From NCBI RefSeq assembly GCF_900638025.1, contig NZ_LR134481.1:1364001-1428000 (forward strand): a DNA stretch of 64,000 nucleotides. Direction: 5' to 3'. Within the stretch, counting starts at the first letter, position 1, and the number at the start of each line of letters is the position of its first letter. The notes beneath the pieces were generated by a model, which was given only the letters and a program-made list of their open reading frames with translations, had not been told where the DNA came from and searched no databases. The position numbers were made by a program, and so were the translations under genes. This DNA comes from Haemophilus parainfluenzae (GTDB lineage Bacteria; Pseudomonadota; Gammaproteobacteria; Enterobacterales; Pasteurellaceae). Positions 36,955 to 46,002 of this stretch are shown one piece after another.

Positions 36955-37402
36955 TGTGATCTTAACCGTTGGCAACAGCATGATGGGGGATGACGGTGCT
37001 GGCCCTTATCTCTATCAGCTATTGAATGAAAATCCATTGCCAAATTGGACCGCACTTGACGGTGGCTCAGCACCGGAAAATGTTGCACATATTGTGCGAG
37101 GCATGAAACCTGATTTGCTTTTAATTTTCGATGCGGCTGATATGGAATTAGCGCCGGGCAAAATCCGAATCATTGAAAAAGAGAGCATTGCGGAAATGTT
37201 TTTCATGAGTACACATAATATGCCGCTCAATTACCTCATCGAGCAACTGGAACAAGATATTAAACAAATCGTTTTTGTTGGGCTCCAACCCGATCTGGTT
37301 TCCTTTGGTTTTCCAATGACAGAAAGTGTAAAAGAGTCTGTGCAATTTATATATGATTTTTTAAAAGAGGGAAGATCGCTTGAAGAGATTCCTGTTTTGT
37401 AA
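36944..37402 (+). CDS. hycI: Hydrogenase maturation endopeptidase HycI
   Basis: 152 residues, against 156 in E. coli. It uses a GTG start overlapping the end of hyfJ. M52/HybD-type features: GNSMMGDDGAGP near the start with the nickel-sensing Asp, DAADMELAPG in the middle and THNMPLNYLIEQL with the conserved His. It trims the C-terminal tail of HyfG after nickel insertion. E. coli hyf lacks its own protease and depends on hycI of the hyc operon; here it is part of the hyf operon. Confidence 0.92.
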   Translation: MTNNVILTVGNSMMGDDGAGPYLYQLLNENPLPNWTALDGGSAPENVAHIVRGMKPDLLLIFDAADMELAPGKIRIIEKESIAEMFFMSTHNMPLNYLIEQLEQDIKQIVFVGLQPDLVSFGFPMTESVKESVQFIYDFLKEGRSLEEIPVL

Positions 37403-37579
37403 AAAAGTGAGGGTGATTTTCTAAACATATTTTAAAAATATTACGAAAACCTGTTTTATATCAATAAATCCATGTTTTTTGTAAGACTATAAGCTGATTT
37501 TGGGTGTAATATATACCCAGAATTAATTATTCTAATTCTATCTCTAACCTCGTGTTGTATCTAAAATAAGGACGTTACT

Positions 37580-39739
37580 ATGGCTATTAAAAAAGTAATT
37601 ACCGTATGTCCGTATTGTGCCTCAGGTTGTAAAATCCATCTTTTGGTGGAAAACAACAAAATTGTGGGAGCTGAAGGTGCAAACGGCAAGACAAACGAAG
37701 GGGAGTTATGCCTAAAAGGATATTATGGCTGGGATTTTGTGCATGATACAAAAATCCTGACTCCTCGCCTGACTCAACCGATGATCCGCTACAAACGTGG
37801 CGAACCATTCACACCAGTGAGCTGGGAAGAAGCGATTTCTTACACAGCAAGACGTCTCAGTGAAATCAAAGAAAAGTACGGTAACGAATCGATTATGGTA
37901 ACGGGCTCTTCCCGTGGACCAGGTAACGAAGTGAACTTCGTGATGCAAAAATTCGCCCGTGCGGTATTAGGAAATAACAACATTGACTGTTGTGCGCGCG
38001 TGTGACACGGCCCTTCTGTAACAGGTCTGCTCAAATCGGTCGGTAACGGCGCAATGTCCAACTCAATTGTTGAGATTGAAGATACCAAATGCGTATTTAT
38101 TTTTGGCTATAATGCCTCCACTTCACATCCTATTGTGGCGCGTCGGATTAACCACGCCAAAGCAAAAGGGGCGAAAGTGATTGTTTGTGACCCTCGTAAA
38201 ATCGAAACAGCCCGTATTGCGGATATTTATGCACCGCTTGCTAACGGGTCTAACGTGGCATTCTTGAATGCGATGATGAATGTGATTTTAGAAGAAGGAT
38301 TACAAGATCAAAAATTTATTGATGAACACACCGAAAACTTCGATGCGTTCTATGAAACCGTGAAAGCTTATACACCGGAATCCACTCAACACATCACCGG
38401 TATTGAGCCTGAAATGTTGCGTGAAATTGCCCGCACTTATGCGAAAGCGGAAACCGCTACTATCTTATGGGGTATGGGCGTTTGCCAATTCCGTCAAGGT
38501 GTAGAAACCGTACGTGCATTAGCAAGCTTGGCAATGCTTACCGGTAACTTAGGTAAACCAAATGTTGGGGTGAACCCAGTACGTGGTCAAAACAACGTAC
38601 AGGGTGCATGCGATATGGGGGCGTTATTCAACACATTACCTGGCTATCAAAGTTTTGCTAATCCAGAGATTAATGCAAAATTTGCGAAAGCTTGGGGCGT
38701 GCCATCTATTCCAACCAAACCTGGTGTGCCGTTGAGTGAAGTGCCTGAAGCGATCATGGAAGATAAAATTAAAGCATTCTATATCATGGGTGAAGATACA
38801 TTACAAACTGAGCCTGATATTAATGCGGTTAAAAAAGCCTTCGAGAAAGTTGAGCTTCTTATTGTTCAAGATATCTTCATGACTCAAACCGCAGCAGAAG
38901 CAGATATTTTATTACCTGCGACTTCTTGTGCTGAGCATGAAGGGGTGTATAGTGCCGCCGACCGTGGTTTCCAACGTTTCTATAAAGCGGTTGAACCAAC
39001 CGGCGATGTTAAGGATGACTGGGTGATCATTAGCGAAATTGCTACGGCAATGGGCTACCCAATGCACTATAACAATACCAAAGAAATTTGGGATGAGTTA
39101 CGTGATCTTTGTCCACTTTATAAAGGGGCAACTTACGAAAAAATGGAAGGTATGGGCTATATCCAATGGCCATGTACTGACGAAGGTCCTGAAGATCAAG
39201 GTACAACATACTTGTATAAAGGCCAAATCTTCGACCGTCCAAACGGCAAAGCTGAATTCTTTGCATGCGACTGGGAACCACCGATGGAAGAGCTTTCTGA
39301 AGAATTCCCATTGGTACTCTCTACCGTGCGTGAAGTTGGTCACTATTCTTGCCGTTCAATGACAGGTAACTGCCGCGCTCTAGCTGCACTAGCGGATGAG
39401 CCGGGATTCGTACAAATGAATGATCAAGATGCCAAAGGATTAGGTATTAAAAATAATGACTTGGTTTGGATTGCTTCTCCGCGTGGTAAAGTGATTTCTC
39501 GCGCGGATGTGAGCACTCGTACTAACAAAGGCGCTTGTTATATGACCTATCAATGGTGGATCGGTAAATGTAACGAATTAACCGCTGAACATTTGAACCC
39601 GGGTTCTAGAACGCCGGAATACAAATATAGCGCGGTTCGTATTGAGAAAATTGAAGACCAAGCCTGGGCTGAACGCTATGTGGTCACTGAATACGCGAAA
39701 TTAAAAAATCGCTTAAAAGAAACCGCACTTGTGGCTTAA
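37580..39739 (+). CDS. fdhF: Formate dehydrogenase H, selenocysteine-containing
   Basis: 719 residues when the in-frame TGA at 38003-38005 is read as selenocysteine (Sec142; Sec140 in E. coli, total 715). The context is CCARV-U-HGPSV, identical to the E. coli active site. The N-terminal CPYCASGCKIHLLV plus the downstream Cys binds a [4Fe-4S] cluster; the rest is the bis-MGD molybdenum domain. A SECIS hairpin follows the TGA. AAGGA lies before the ATG. The enzyme oxidises formate to CO2 and feeds electrons to the Hyf complex encoded just upstream; the 177-base gap suggests its own promoter. Confidence 0.96.
38003..38043 (+). promoter_or_regulatory. Bacterial SECIS element in fdhF
   Basis: The UGA and the following ~38 bases fold as in E. 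coli fdhF. The apical loop AGGTCT is unchanged (38023-38028). The arm TGTAAC / GCTCA keeps a bulged T, with T-A, G-C, A-T and C-G pairs and one A-C mismatch; two of these pairs differ from E. coli but remain complementary. It recruits SelB for selenocysteine insertion. Confidence 0.85.
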
Positions 39740-39758
39740 TTAGTGTCATAAATGAATG

Positions 39759-39790
39759 ACGGGCGAACTTAAATGGTTCGCCCGTTTTTT
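39759..39790 (+). terminator. Terminator of fdhF
   Basis: A perfect 10-bp stem, ACGGGCGAAC / GTTCGCCCGT, with a 6-base loop, then TTTTTT. Confidence 0.9.
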
Positions 39791-39822
39791 ATTCAATTAT
39801 TTTCTCATGATTATGAACGCAT

Positions 39823-40464
39823 TTAGCCATCATTATCTGTGGCTAAAGACAAACAGGAATCGGCGAGCGTTTCACTAAAGTGTAAATCATGCGAGGCAAT
39901 AAGCATTGGTAACTGTAACTCGCGTAAAAGTGCGGTCAGTTTGGCAATATTTTTTACATCCAGTCCATTGGTTGGTTCATCAAGTAATAATACTTTGGGT
40001 TGCATCGCTAGCACGCCAGCCAGTGCAGTAAAATTCTGTTCACCACCAGATAAGGTATTCACAGAGCGATCTTTTAATCCAACAATATTCAGACGTTCCA
40101 ACTGCTGTAATGCAATTTGATAGGCTTCATCTCTGTTTAATCCTTGATTAAGTGGACCAAAGGCCACATCATCAAGTACGGTTGGACCGAAAAGTTGATC
40201 GCCTGCATGTTGGAAACATATACCAATCTTTCCACGTAATGGTACAAAATCTTTTTCTTGACGGCAGGTGTTATCAAACCAGCGAATTTCTCCTTGTTGG
40301 TAAGGTATAAAACCTAATAGGCAATGTAATAGGGTGGATTTTCCACAACCAATATCACCTTGTAAAAAAAGACGATGGCCTTCGGGGAGTTCAAAAGAAA
40401 GGTTATCAATAATCACGCGTTGGTTGCGCATGATCTGTAATTGTTTGACTTCGAGGACGTTCAT
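39823..40464 (-). CDS. nikO: Energy-coupling ABC ATPase for nickel (NikO/CbiO)
   Basis: 213 residues from the ATG at 40464. Walker A GDIGCGKST, signature LSGGEQNFT, Walker B VLLLDEPTNGLD, H-loop SHD. The Q-loop region is FQHAGDQLF. It powers the ECF-type metal importer. Its ATG overlaps the stop of the T-component gene (TGATG). It is the last gene of nikKLMQO. Annotators may call it CbiO (cobalt); the nickel assignment comes from the NikK/NikL partners, the hydrogenase context and the divergent nimR. Confidence 0.9.
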   Translation of the reverse strand: MNVLEVKQLQIMRNQRVIIDNLSFELPEGHRLFLQGDIGCGKSTLLHCLLGFIPYQQGEIRWFDNTCRQEKDFVPLRGKIGICFQHAGDQLFGPTVLDDVAFGPLNQGLNRDEAYQIALQQLERLNIVGLKDRSVNTLSGGEQNFTALAGVLAMQPKVLLLDEPTNGLDVKNIAKLTALLRELQLPMLIASHDLHFSETLADSCLSLATDNDG

Positions 40465-41108
40465 CAAGATTTATCCTGTGTTTTTTTCACATCATGTAGC
40501 TGAAAGCCACGAGCTTTTAGCGCCATTTCTGTTTTTTCTGCTTTAACGAGTGCATGAATTAATAATAGGGCGACACGCTGCGCCGCGATAAATAAGGTTC
40601 TGCCGTTAAGTTTTGGCTGATATCCGCGCGCGCGCATTGCCATATCCATTTTTTTATGTACATCACCGAGTACAGAAATATAACGTACGGTTAGAACAAA
40701 TAGGTGAAGTAGTTTTTCGGGCAATGGTAAACGACATAATGCTTGTAATAAAAGGCTCTCGTTCATATCAATTAACAAGAGGCGAGTTAAACTTAAAATC
40801 AAATTGAAGCGTAGCGTGATGAGCAGTGCGAGCTGAATACCCATTGGATTTAATACTAAACCTTGCTCGGTGATTTTCCAACTTAAGGTCAACCAAACAA
40901 GCAAAGTGAAAAAATTCAGTTTCAGCCAATATTTGAAATAACCGGCAAGGGATTTTTGATAACGTATTAGCGCAATAAGTAACCCGCTGAATACGATCAG
41001 ATTAAGGATAATAAGCGTTGAAATATGTGTCATTGTGCTGACGATAAGTCCACACAAAAACACATAAATTAATCGCAAGTGCGGTTGAAAAAAAATAAGA
41101 AAATTCAT
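40464..41108 (-). CDS. nikQ: Energy-coupling factor transmembrane T component (NikQ/CbiQ)
   Basis: 214 residues, about five hydrophobic helices. The two cytoplasmic Ala-Arg-Gly motifs that grip the ATPase are visible: MRARGYQPK (about 163-171) and LKARGFQL near the end. It couples ATP hydrolysis to the substrate-binding membrane component. It overlaps nikM by four bases (ATGA) and nikO by one base. Confidence 0.9.
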   Translation of the reverse strand: MNFLIFFQPHLRLIYVFLCGLIVSTMTHISTLIILNLIVFSGLLIALIRYQKSLAGYFKYWLKLNFFTLLVWLTLSWKITEQGLVLNPMGIQLALLITLRFNLILSLTRLLLIDMNESLLLQALCRLPLPEKLLHLFVLTVRYISVLGDVHKKMDMAMRARGYQPKLNGRTLFIAAQRVALLLIHALVKAEKTEMALKARGFQLHDVKKTQDKS

Positions 41109-41716
41109 TTCACCACACTGAGCGCTGTTGGATACATTTTGTTTAACAATAAGACCACCCCGACGCTGACGATACTGTCGATAATAAATACGGGAATATG
41201 TGATATCACCAGTAGCATGATCAGATCGCTGTAGGCTTTACCACCATCTAGAGCCAAGACTAAAGAAGCGAGCAAGGCTGAACCGCCAACGCCGATCACG
41301 CCAGCTCCAATTCCTGCAGTAATTTGAGTGCGACGGGAATTGTCATTTTCAAGCCTTTTTGCAAATAGCCAATGTACAAGAAGGGCTGGTAATGCCATTA
41401 CGCATAAATTGACACCTAATACAGCAAATCCCCCGAAGGAAAAGAGCAGAGCTTGTAGGACTAATGCGATTAAAAAAGCAGGGAAAACGGCCCAGCCAAG
41501 AAACAGGCCGGCCATGCCGTTTAAGATGAGATGCACGCTACCAATGCCTACCGGTACATGAATGGTTCCAGCAATAAAAAAAGCAGCAGCAAACAATGCT
41601 GTTAGCGGCAATTGCTGCGAATTGAGTCGTTTAAGACCAATCATTACGCAGACTAATGCGACAGCTGCACCACCAAGCAGTATGGGTGTATGCAACACAC
41701 CTTCCGATAAATGCAT
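41105..41716 (-). CDS. nikM: Nickel-binding S component (NikM/CbiM)
   Basis: 203 residues from the ATG at 41716 (TAAGGA upstream). The start MHLSEGVLHTP is decisive: in CbiM/NikM proteins the N-terminal Met1-His2 chelates the metal. Further conserved segments are IHVPVGIGSVHLILNGMAGLFLGW and SHIPVFIIDSIVS. About six membrane helices. The longer start at 41743 would bury the N-terminal ligand and is rejected. Confidence 0.9.
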   Translation of the reverse strand: MHLSEGVLHTPILLGGAAVALVCVMIGLKRLNSQQLPLTALFAAAFFIAGTIHVPVGIGSVHLILNGMAGLFLGWAVFPAFLIALVLQALLFSFGGFAVLGVNLCVMALPALLVHWLFAKRLENDNSRRTQITAGIGAGVIGVGGSALLASLVLALDGGKAYSDLIMLLVISHIPVFIIDSIVSVGVVLLLNKMYPTALSVVK

Positions 41717-41732
41717 ATTATCTTTCCTTAGA

Positions 41733-42221
41733 TTACGACGCACGCGTCATTTTTGAGGCTCTAATCAATGCCCATAAGCCAAAAATACCAACAATATAGC
41801 CGATACCGCCAATAATATCGTGCAGGTAAATTTTGTCTTTTAATTTAGAAATATCTTCGCGGACCAACATCAATGCATTGTCGCTGTTATTAGTGGCTTG
41901 CGCAGATACTCTGTTGGCAACAATTGAGGCTCGATGTCCTTCTTCACCTTCTATCACTACTTTAATGGCACCTTCTGTAGTCGTATTGATCGGATAGAAA
42001 AATTGCCCATCGCGATCCGTTTTGCCTTCCAACAGAGGGGAGTCCTGTCCAGATTGCAAAATTTCCATATAGGTTTCTGCCGCTGGGGTCATATCGGAAT
42101 AATAGGCTTTGCCAAAGACTGTGCGTCCATCATATTGTGCAAAAACATGTAAACTATGAGCCAATGCTGATGGTGCGCACAGCCAGGTGAAAAGTGCGGT
42201 TAAAAATACAACTCTTTTCAT
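41733..42221 (-). CDS. nikL: NikL/CbiL-type accessory component of nickel uptake
   Basis: 162 residues. A signal peptide ends at LAHSLHVFA, leaving a His at the mature N-terminus. The middle is a small extracytoplasmic beta-rich domain (about 25-125), and one C-terminal helix (about 137-157) anchors it to the inner membrane. It lies between nikK and nikM, as in the nik/cbiKLMQO operons of Actinobacillus and Haemophilus. It probably helps deliver nickel to NikM. The start overlaps the nikK stop (TAATG). Confidence 0.85.
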   Translation of the reverse strand: MKRVVFLTALFTWLCAPSALAHSLHVFAQYDGRTVFGKAYYSDMTPAAETYMEILQSGQDSPLLEGKTDRDGQFFYPINTTTEGAIKVVIEGEEGHRASIVANRVSAQATNNSDNALMLVREDISKLKDKIYLHDIIGGIGYIVGIFGLWALIRASKMTRAS

Positions 42222-42904
42222 TACTTCGCATCAAAAGTCAGCATATATTCAACACTGCGTTCGGTATAGTCAGGGTTTTCTTTAACAGGCTCGTCAAATT
42301 CAGCCCAAACTTTGTTATAACCCGCTTTAGGGGTGAATTGTGCGATACCTTTTTCATTGGTTAAGTTGAATGGGTGATCTTCGCCTAAACCCACTTTGAT
42401 GCCTTGTACAGGTTTACCTTTTACTAGCACGAGAATATCGAGTGGTTGTCCCGCTTTGGGTTCACTTTGAGGGATTAATTCATAATCCATGTTGTGTGAT
42501 TTATTTGCTTGCGCATCCCAGTGTAAAATCGCTTTACCGAATTTGATTGGATTAACACTGCGTACCGCTTCAGGTGCCTGTTGTTTGGTTTTTTCGACAT
42601 ATTTACCGCTCGGTAATTTTGACCAAACACCATTATCAAAGCGAATAAACGCAATGGCTGCATCTGGTGCGGCAAAGTGTGCTTCGCCTTCCTTAAAGTT
42701 CACTGTGGCATTTTGCAATTGGCCTTTAGCATCAAGAAGGCGTACCGTTTTTAATTTGCTTTGAGGATAGGTTTCAGTTTCCTCATGACCAAATTTAACC
42801 ACATATTGTCCTTTTACATCCTTAACGGGCTCCAACCAAACATTATGTGCATTGGCGAGTGAAGCACCGAATAGTGCAGTAATAAACAATGCTGCTTTTT
42901 TCAT
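42221..42904 (-). CDS. nikK: NikK/CbiK-type periplasmic protein (DUF4198)
   Basis: 227 residues. A signal peptide ends at SLANA, so the mature protein begins HNVWLEP with an N-terminal His. It has two beta-sandwich-like parts of the DUF4198 family, with GHEETETYP and GEDHPFNLTNEKG. Homologues lead nickel-uptake operons in Pasteurellaceae (CbiK of A. pleuropneumoniae). It is the first gene of the leftward operon, with GGAG eight bases before the ATG and a MerR-type promoter upstream. Nickel binding is inferred from context. Confidence 0.87.
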   Translation of the reverse strand: MKKAALFITALFGASLANAHNVWLEPVKDVKGQYVVKFGHEETETYPQSKLKTVRLLDAKGQLQNATVNFKEGEAHFAAPDAAIAFIRFDNGVWSKLPSGKYVEKTKQQAPEAVRSVNPIKFGKAILHWDAQANKSHNMDYELIPQSEPKAGQPLDILVLVKGKPVQGIKVGLGEDHPFNLTNEKGIAQFTPKAGYNKVWAEFDEPVKENPDYTERSVEYMLTFDAK

Positions 42905-42942
42905 GGAAGTTCTCCTTTTCTAACATGTGAATACTGTGATAA

Positions 42943-42973
42943 AGTATAAAATATGAAGTAACTTCAGAGTCAA
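42943..42973 (-). promoter_or_regulatory. nikKLMQO promoter with MerR-type (NimR) operator
   Basis: On the minus strand TTGACT (-35) and TATACT (-10) are separated by 19 bp, the overlong spacer typical of MerR-activated promoters. The spacer holds the perfect dyad TGAAG-TTA-CTTCA (42954-42966). The operator lies between nikK and the divergent MerR-family gene. Confidence 0.85.
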
Positions 42974-42990
42974 GTGTAATTTAATTAAAA

Positions 42991-43404
42991 ATGAAAATTG
43001 GTCAGTTAGCCAATATCGTTGGCTGCACGGTGGAAGCCGTACGTTTCTATGAAAAGCAAGGATTAATCGAGCCTGCCAAGCGAACAAGTGGTAATTTTCG
43101 CGTTTATACGGAAGAGCATTTGAAGCAACTTTCTTTTATTTGTTATTGCCGCAGTTTGGATATTTCACTAAAAGAAATCAAAATGTTGCTGAATCCGCAA
43201 TGTGCCACTCAAGAGCAAGAAAGAGAAATCAATGAGCTGCTAGATCGACATATTCGAGAAGTATCAAAACGGATCCATGAATTGGCTCACTTACGAATTC
43301 GCTTAATTCAGCTCAAAGGTAAATGTAGCCATTTTGAGCAAAACAATGATTTAATGAATACTTTATTGCAGCACAGTGGCATTAATTTTGTGCCGCTAAA
43401 ATGA
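42991..43404 (+). CDS. nimR: MerR-family nickel-responsive regulator NimR
   Basis: 137 residues. The N-terminal winged helix is typical (MKIGQLANIVGCTVEAVRFYEKQGL); a dimerisation coiled coil follows (about 75-110). Cysteines 51, 53, 71 and 112 are candidate metal ligands, a pattern shared with CadR/PbrR-like MerR proteins. The position divergent to nikKLMQO and the 19-bp-spacer operator between them match NimR of H. influenzae, reported to control nickel uptake. A Cd/Pb sensor is the alternative. Confidence 0.87.
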   Translation: MKIGQLANIVGCTVEAVRFYEKQGLIEPAKRTSGNFRVYTEEHLKQLSFICYCRSLDISLKEIKMLLNPQCATQEQEREINELLDRHIREVSKRIHELAHLRIRLIQLKGKCSHFEQNNDLMNTLLQHSGINFVPLK

Positions 43405-43540
43405 TATCTAGCACGAGTACCGGTAAAATTTTTTCAAATAACGTTTAAATATCGAACAGCGAAACACAGAAACACTGAAAATAAACATTAAAAAAGAGTA
43501 GAATCGGAACAGACTGCTTTTTTATTTTAAGGAGAAAATC

Positions 43541-43882
43541 ATGCATGAGATGTCTCTCTGTCAGAATATTATGGAAATTATTGATCAACAAAAGAAAAAG
43601 CATGAAATCCATGAAGTGACAGATATTTGGCTAGAAATTGGGGCACTGTCTTGTGTCGAGCAAAGTGCGGTTGAATTTTGCTTTGAAATTATGCGTAAAG
43701 ATACCGTTGCTGAAAATTGCCAGTTGCATTTCATTCATTTACCTGCGTTTGCTTGGTGCTGGCAATGCCAAAAGGAAGTAGAGATTGAGGCCTATCAGGA
43801 TTGCTGTCCACATTGTCACAGTGCATGTTTACAACGTCGAAGCGGCACAGAATTTAGAGTGAAAGAAATCGCCGTAAAATAG
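43541..43882 (+). CDS. hypA: Hydrogenase nickel incorporation protein HypA
   Basis: 113 residues. The start MHEMSLC gives the nickel-binding His2. The zinc ribbon is CWQCQKEVEIEAYQDCCPHC (about 73-92). It delivers nickel with HypB to the large subunit precursor. AAGGAG precedes the ATG. It is separated from hypB by 187 bases, so hypBDE may have their own promoter. Confidence 0.94.
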   Translation: MHEMSLCQNIMEIIDQQKKKHEIHEVTDIWLEIGALSCVEQSAVEFCFEIMRKDTVAENCQLHFIHLPAFAWCWQCQKEVEIEAYQDCCPHCHSACLQRRSGTEFRVKEIAVK

Positions 43883-43992
43883 CATAGTATTTTAATTGAT
43901 TAGAATGTCGTCTGACTTTTGAATATAAAACACGCTAACTGATTGATAGTATGCGTTTATCCCTCTTCAAAGAATATATTTAAGATAGAGAA

Positions 43993-44023
43993 TATGGTAT
44001 TCTAACGCATGTGAATTACCATA
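43993..44023. promoter_or_regulatory. Dyad upstream of hypB
   Basis: TATGGTA (43993-43999) and TACCATA (44017-44023) are perfect 7-bp arms with a 17-base spacer, 46 bases before the hypB ATG. It could be an operator for the hypBDE unit; no factor is assigned. Confidence 0.35.
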
Positions 44024-44069
44024 GATTCTAAGTATTTACAGAATAAACGAAAAATTATTGAGGTGACTT

Positions 44070-44876
44070 ATGTGTACAACCTGTGGCTGTGGCCATCCAG
44101 ACCAAGTCAGAATCGGAGAATTACCGCATGTCCATAATGATTCCAATGCGCAACATGCAACAAAACTACCTAATTTTTCTCACTCCTCCTTCCGCATGCC
44201 AGACACGCCGCAACAAGAAGAAACGCAACAACGATTACTGAAAGTAGAACAAGATATTCTCGGTGCAAACAATCAATTAGCCGATATGAATCGTCGCTTT
44301 TTCGCGAATCAGCATATTTTGGCGCTTAATCTTGTTTCAAGTCCTGGCTCAGGCAAAACTACCTTGTTGACGACTACATTAAACGCATTAAAAAATAATT
44401 ATCCTTGTTATGTGATAGAGGGCGATCAACAAACAGAAAACGATGCGGATCGTATTCGTCAAACAGGTGTGCCGGCGATTCAAGTTAATACGGGTAAAGG
44501 TTGTCACTTAGATGCACAAATGATTGGCAATGCATTGGTGAAATTGCAGCCACAGGAAAATAGCCTGATGTTTATTGAAAATGTCGGAAACCTAGTTTGT
44601 CCGTCAGAGTTTGATTTAGGTGAGCACGCCAAAGTGGTGATCTTATCCGTGACAGAAGGCGAAGATAAACCGCTGAAATATCCACATATGTTTGCGGCTT
44701 CTAAGTTAATGATTTTAAATAAAGTGGATTTATTACCTTACTTGAATTTCGATGTGGAAAAATGTATTGCTTATGCAAAACAAGTGAATCCAACAATTCA
44801 GGTTATCCAGTTATCTTCTCAAAGTGGAGAAGGATTACAGCAGTGGCTAGATTGGTTAAAAGTGCAAGAACGATAG
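44070..44876 (+). CDS. hypB: Hydrogenase nickel incorporation GTPase HypB
   Basis: 268 residues, against 290 in E. coli. The N-terminal CTTCGCG is the high-affinity nickel site. The linker is shorter and less His-rich than in many HypB proteins. The GTPase domain has the P-loop [27 protein letters not shown] (second metal site) and NKVDLL. It drives nickel transfer by GTP hydrolysis. It begins the tight hypB-hypD-hypE unit. Confidence 0.96.
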   Translation: MCTTCGCGHPDQVRIGELPHVHNDSNAQHATKLPNFSHSSFRMPDTPQQEETQQRLLKVEQDILGANNQLADMNRRFFANQHILALNLVSSPGSGKTTLLTTTLNALKNNYPCYVIEGDQQTENDADRIRQTGVPAIQVNTGKGCHLDAQMIGNALVKLQPQENSLMFIENVGNLVCPSEFDLGEHAKVVILSVTEGEDKPLKYPHMFAASKLMILNKVDLLPYLNFDVEKCIAYAKQVNPTIQVIQLSSQSGEGLQQWLDWLKVQER

Positions 44877-44885
44877 GAGCATCAA

Positions 44886-45998
44886 ATGCAGTTTGTTGAT
44901 GAATTTCGTGATCCTGAACTGGCTAAAAGTCTGTTGCAGCGGTTACAAAAAATAATGGAAAACCAACCGCACTTTACGCCAGAAAATCCGTTATATCTGA
45001 TGGAGGTCTGTGGCGGACATACTCATACCATTTTTAAATTTGGGCTGGATCGCTTATTACCAAAAAGTATTGAATTTATTCACGGTCCAGGCTGCCCGGT
45101 GTGTGTCTTACCGATGGGGCGAATTGATGTATGTATTGAGATTGCTCGTCGTCCAGAAGTGATTTTCTGTACTTTTGGTGATGCTATGCGAGTACGCGGA
45201 CGTCTAGGCTCATTATTAGAAGCCAAAGCACAGGGCGCGGATGTTCGTATCGTTTATTCACCGCTTGATGCATTGAATATCGCATCCAATAATCCAGACA
45301 AAAAAGTCGTGTTCTTTTCACTCGGTTTTGAAACGACGATGCCGAGTGCCGCGATTACCTTGCAACAAGCGAAAAAACAACAGGTAAAAAACTTTTTTGT
45401 GGTATGCCAAAATATTACCATCATCCCGACATTACACAGCTTATTGTCACAGGGACAAGTAAAGATTGATGGTTTTATTGCGCCAGGTCATGTCAGCATG
45501 GTGATCGGTTCTGAACCTTATCAAGAATTGTGTGACGCTTATCATAAGCCATTTGTGATCACCGGTTTTGAGCCTCTAGATATCCTACAAGCAATTTTAA
45601 TGTTGGTGACACAGATTGTTGAACAACGATGTGAAGTGGAAAATCAGTATAAACGCATTGTGCACCAACATGGCAATCTGTTGGCTCAGCAGGCAATAAG
45701 CGAAGTATTCCGCTTGAAAGCTAGCAGCGAATGGCGTGGATTGGGCGAAATTGCAGAATCTGGTGTAGAACTGACAGATGATTATCAATGCTTTGATGCA
45801 GAAGCCCATTTTGTTTGTCAGCCACATCAAGTTGCAGATGATCCTGACTCTCGCTGCGGTGATGTATTAATCGGTAAATGCAAGCCGGCGGATTGCCCAT
45901 TATTTGCTAAAAAATGTAATCCAGACAATGCCTATGGTGCATTAATGGTGTCTTCTGAAGGGGCATGTGCGGCCTATTATCAATACAGACGGGAATAA
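44886..45998 (+). CDS. hypD: Hydrogenase maturation protein HypD
   Basis: 370 residues, against 373 in E. coli. Conserved cysteine motifs are MEVCGGHTHT (about residues 39-48), HGPGCPVCVLP (about 66-76) and SLGFETTMP. The C-terminal [4Fe-4S] ligands are in RCGDVLIGKCKPADCPLFAKKC and SEGACAAY. HypD with HypC assembles the Fe(CN)2CO unit. It lies 9 bases after hypB and 4 before hypE. Confidence 0.96.
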   Translation: MQFVDEFRDPELAKSLLQRLQKIMENQPHFTPENPLYLMEVCGGHTHTIFKFGLDRLLPKSIEFIHGPGCPVCVLPMGRIDVCIEIARRPEVIFCTFGDAMRVRGRLGSLLEAKAQGADVRIVYSPLDALNIASNNPDKKVVFFSLGFETTMPSAAITLQQAKKQQVKNFFVVCQNITIIPTLHSLLSQGQVKIDGFIAPGHVSMVIGSEPYQELCDAYHKPFVITGFEPLDILQAILMLVTQIVEQRCEVENQYKRIVHQHGNLLAQQAISEVFRLKASSEWRGLGEIAESGVELTDDYQCFDAEAHFVCQPHQVADDPDSRCGDVLIGKCKPADCPLFAKKCNPDNAYGALMVSSEGACAAYYQYRRE

Positions 45999-46002
45999 AA
46001 CA

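Noticed and set aside
37501..37519. TGGGT-N9-ACCCA repeat before fdhF as a NarP/NarL site
   Set aside because: The heptamer arrangement and spacing do not fit the 7-2-7 pattern; a weak FNR-like site (CTGTT-N4-ATCAA at 37451) is also only 8 of 10. Both left uncalled.
37580..38005. fdhF as a gene broken by a stop codon or frameshift
   Set aside because: The stop is TGA at the exact selenocysteine position with a SECIS hairpin behind it; both halves are in one frame and fully conserved.
40622..40638. CG dinucleotide run in nikQ as a phase-variable repeat
   Set aside because: It is short and encodes the conserved Ala-Arg-Gly motif needed for ATPase coupling.
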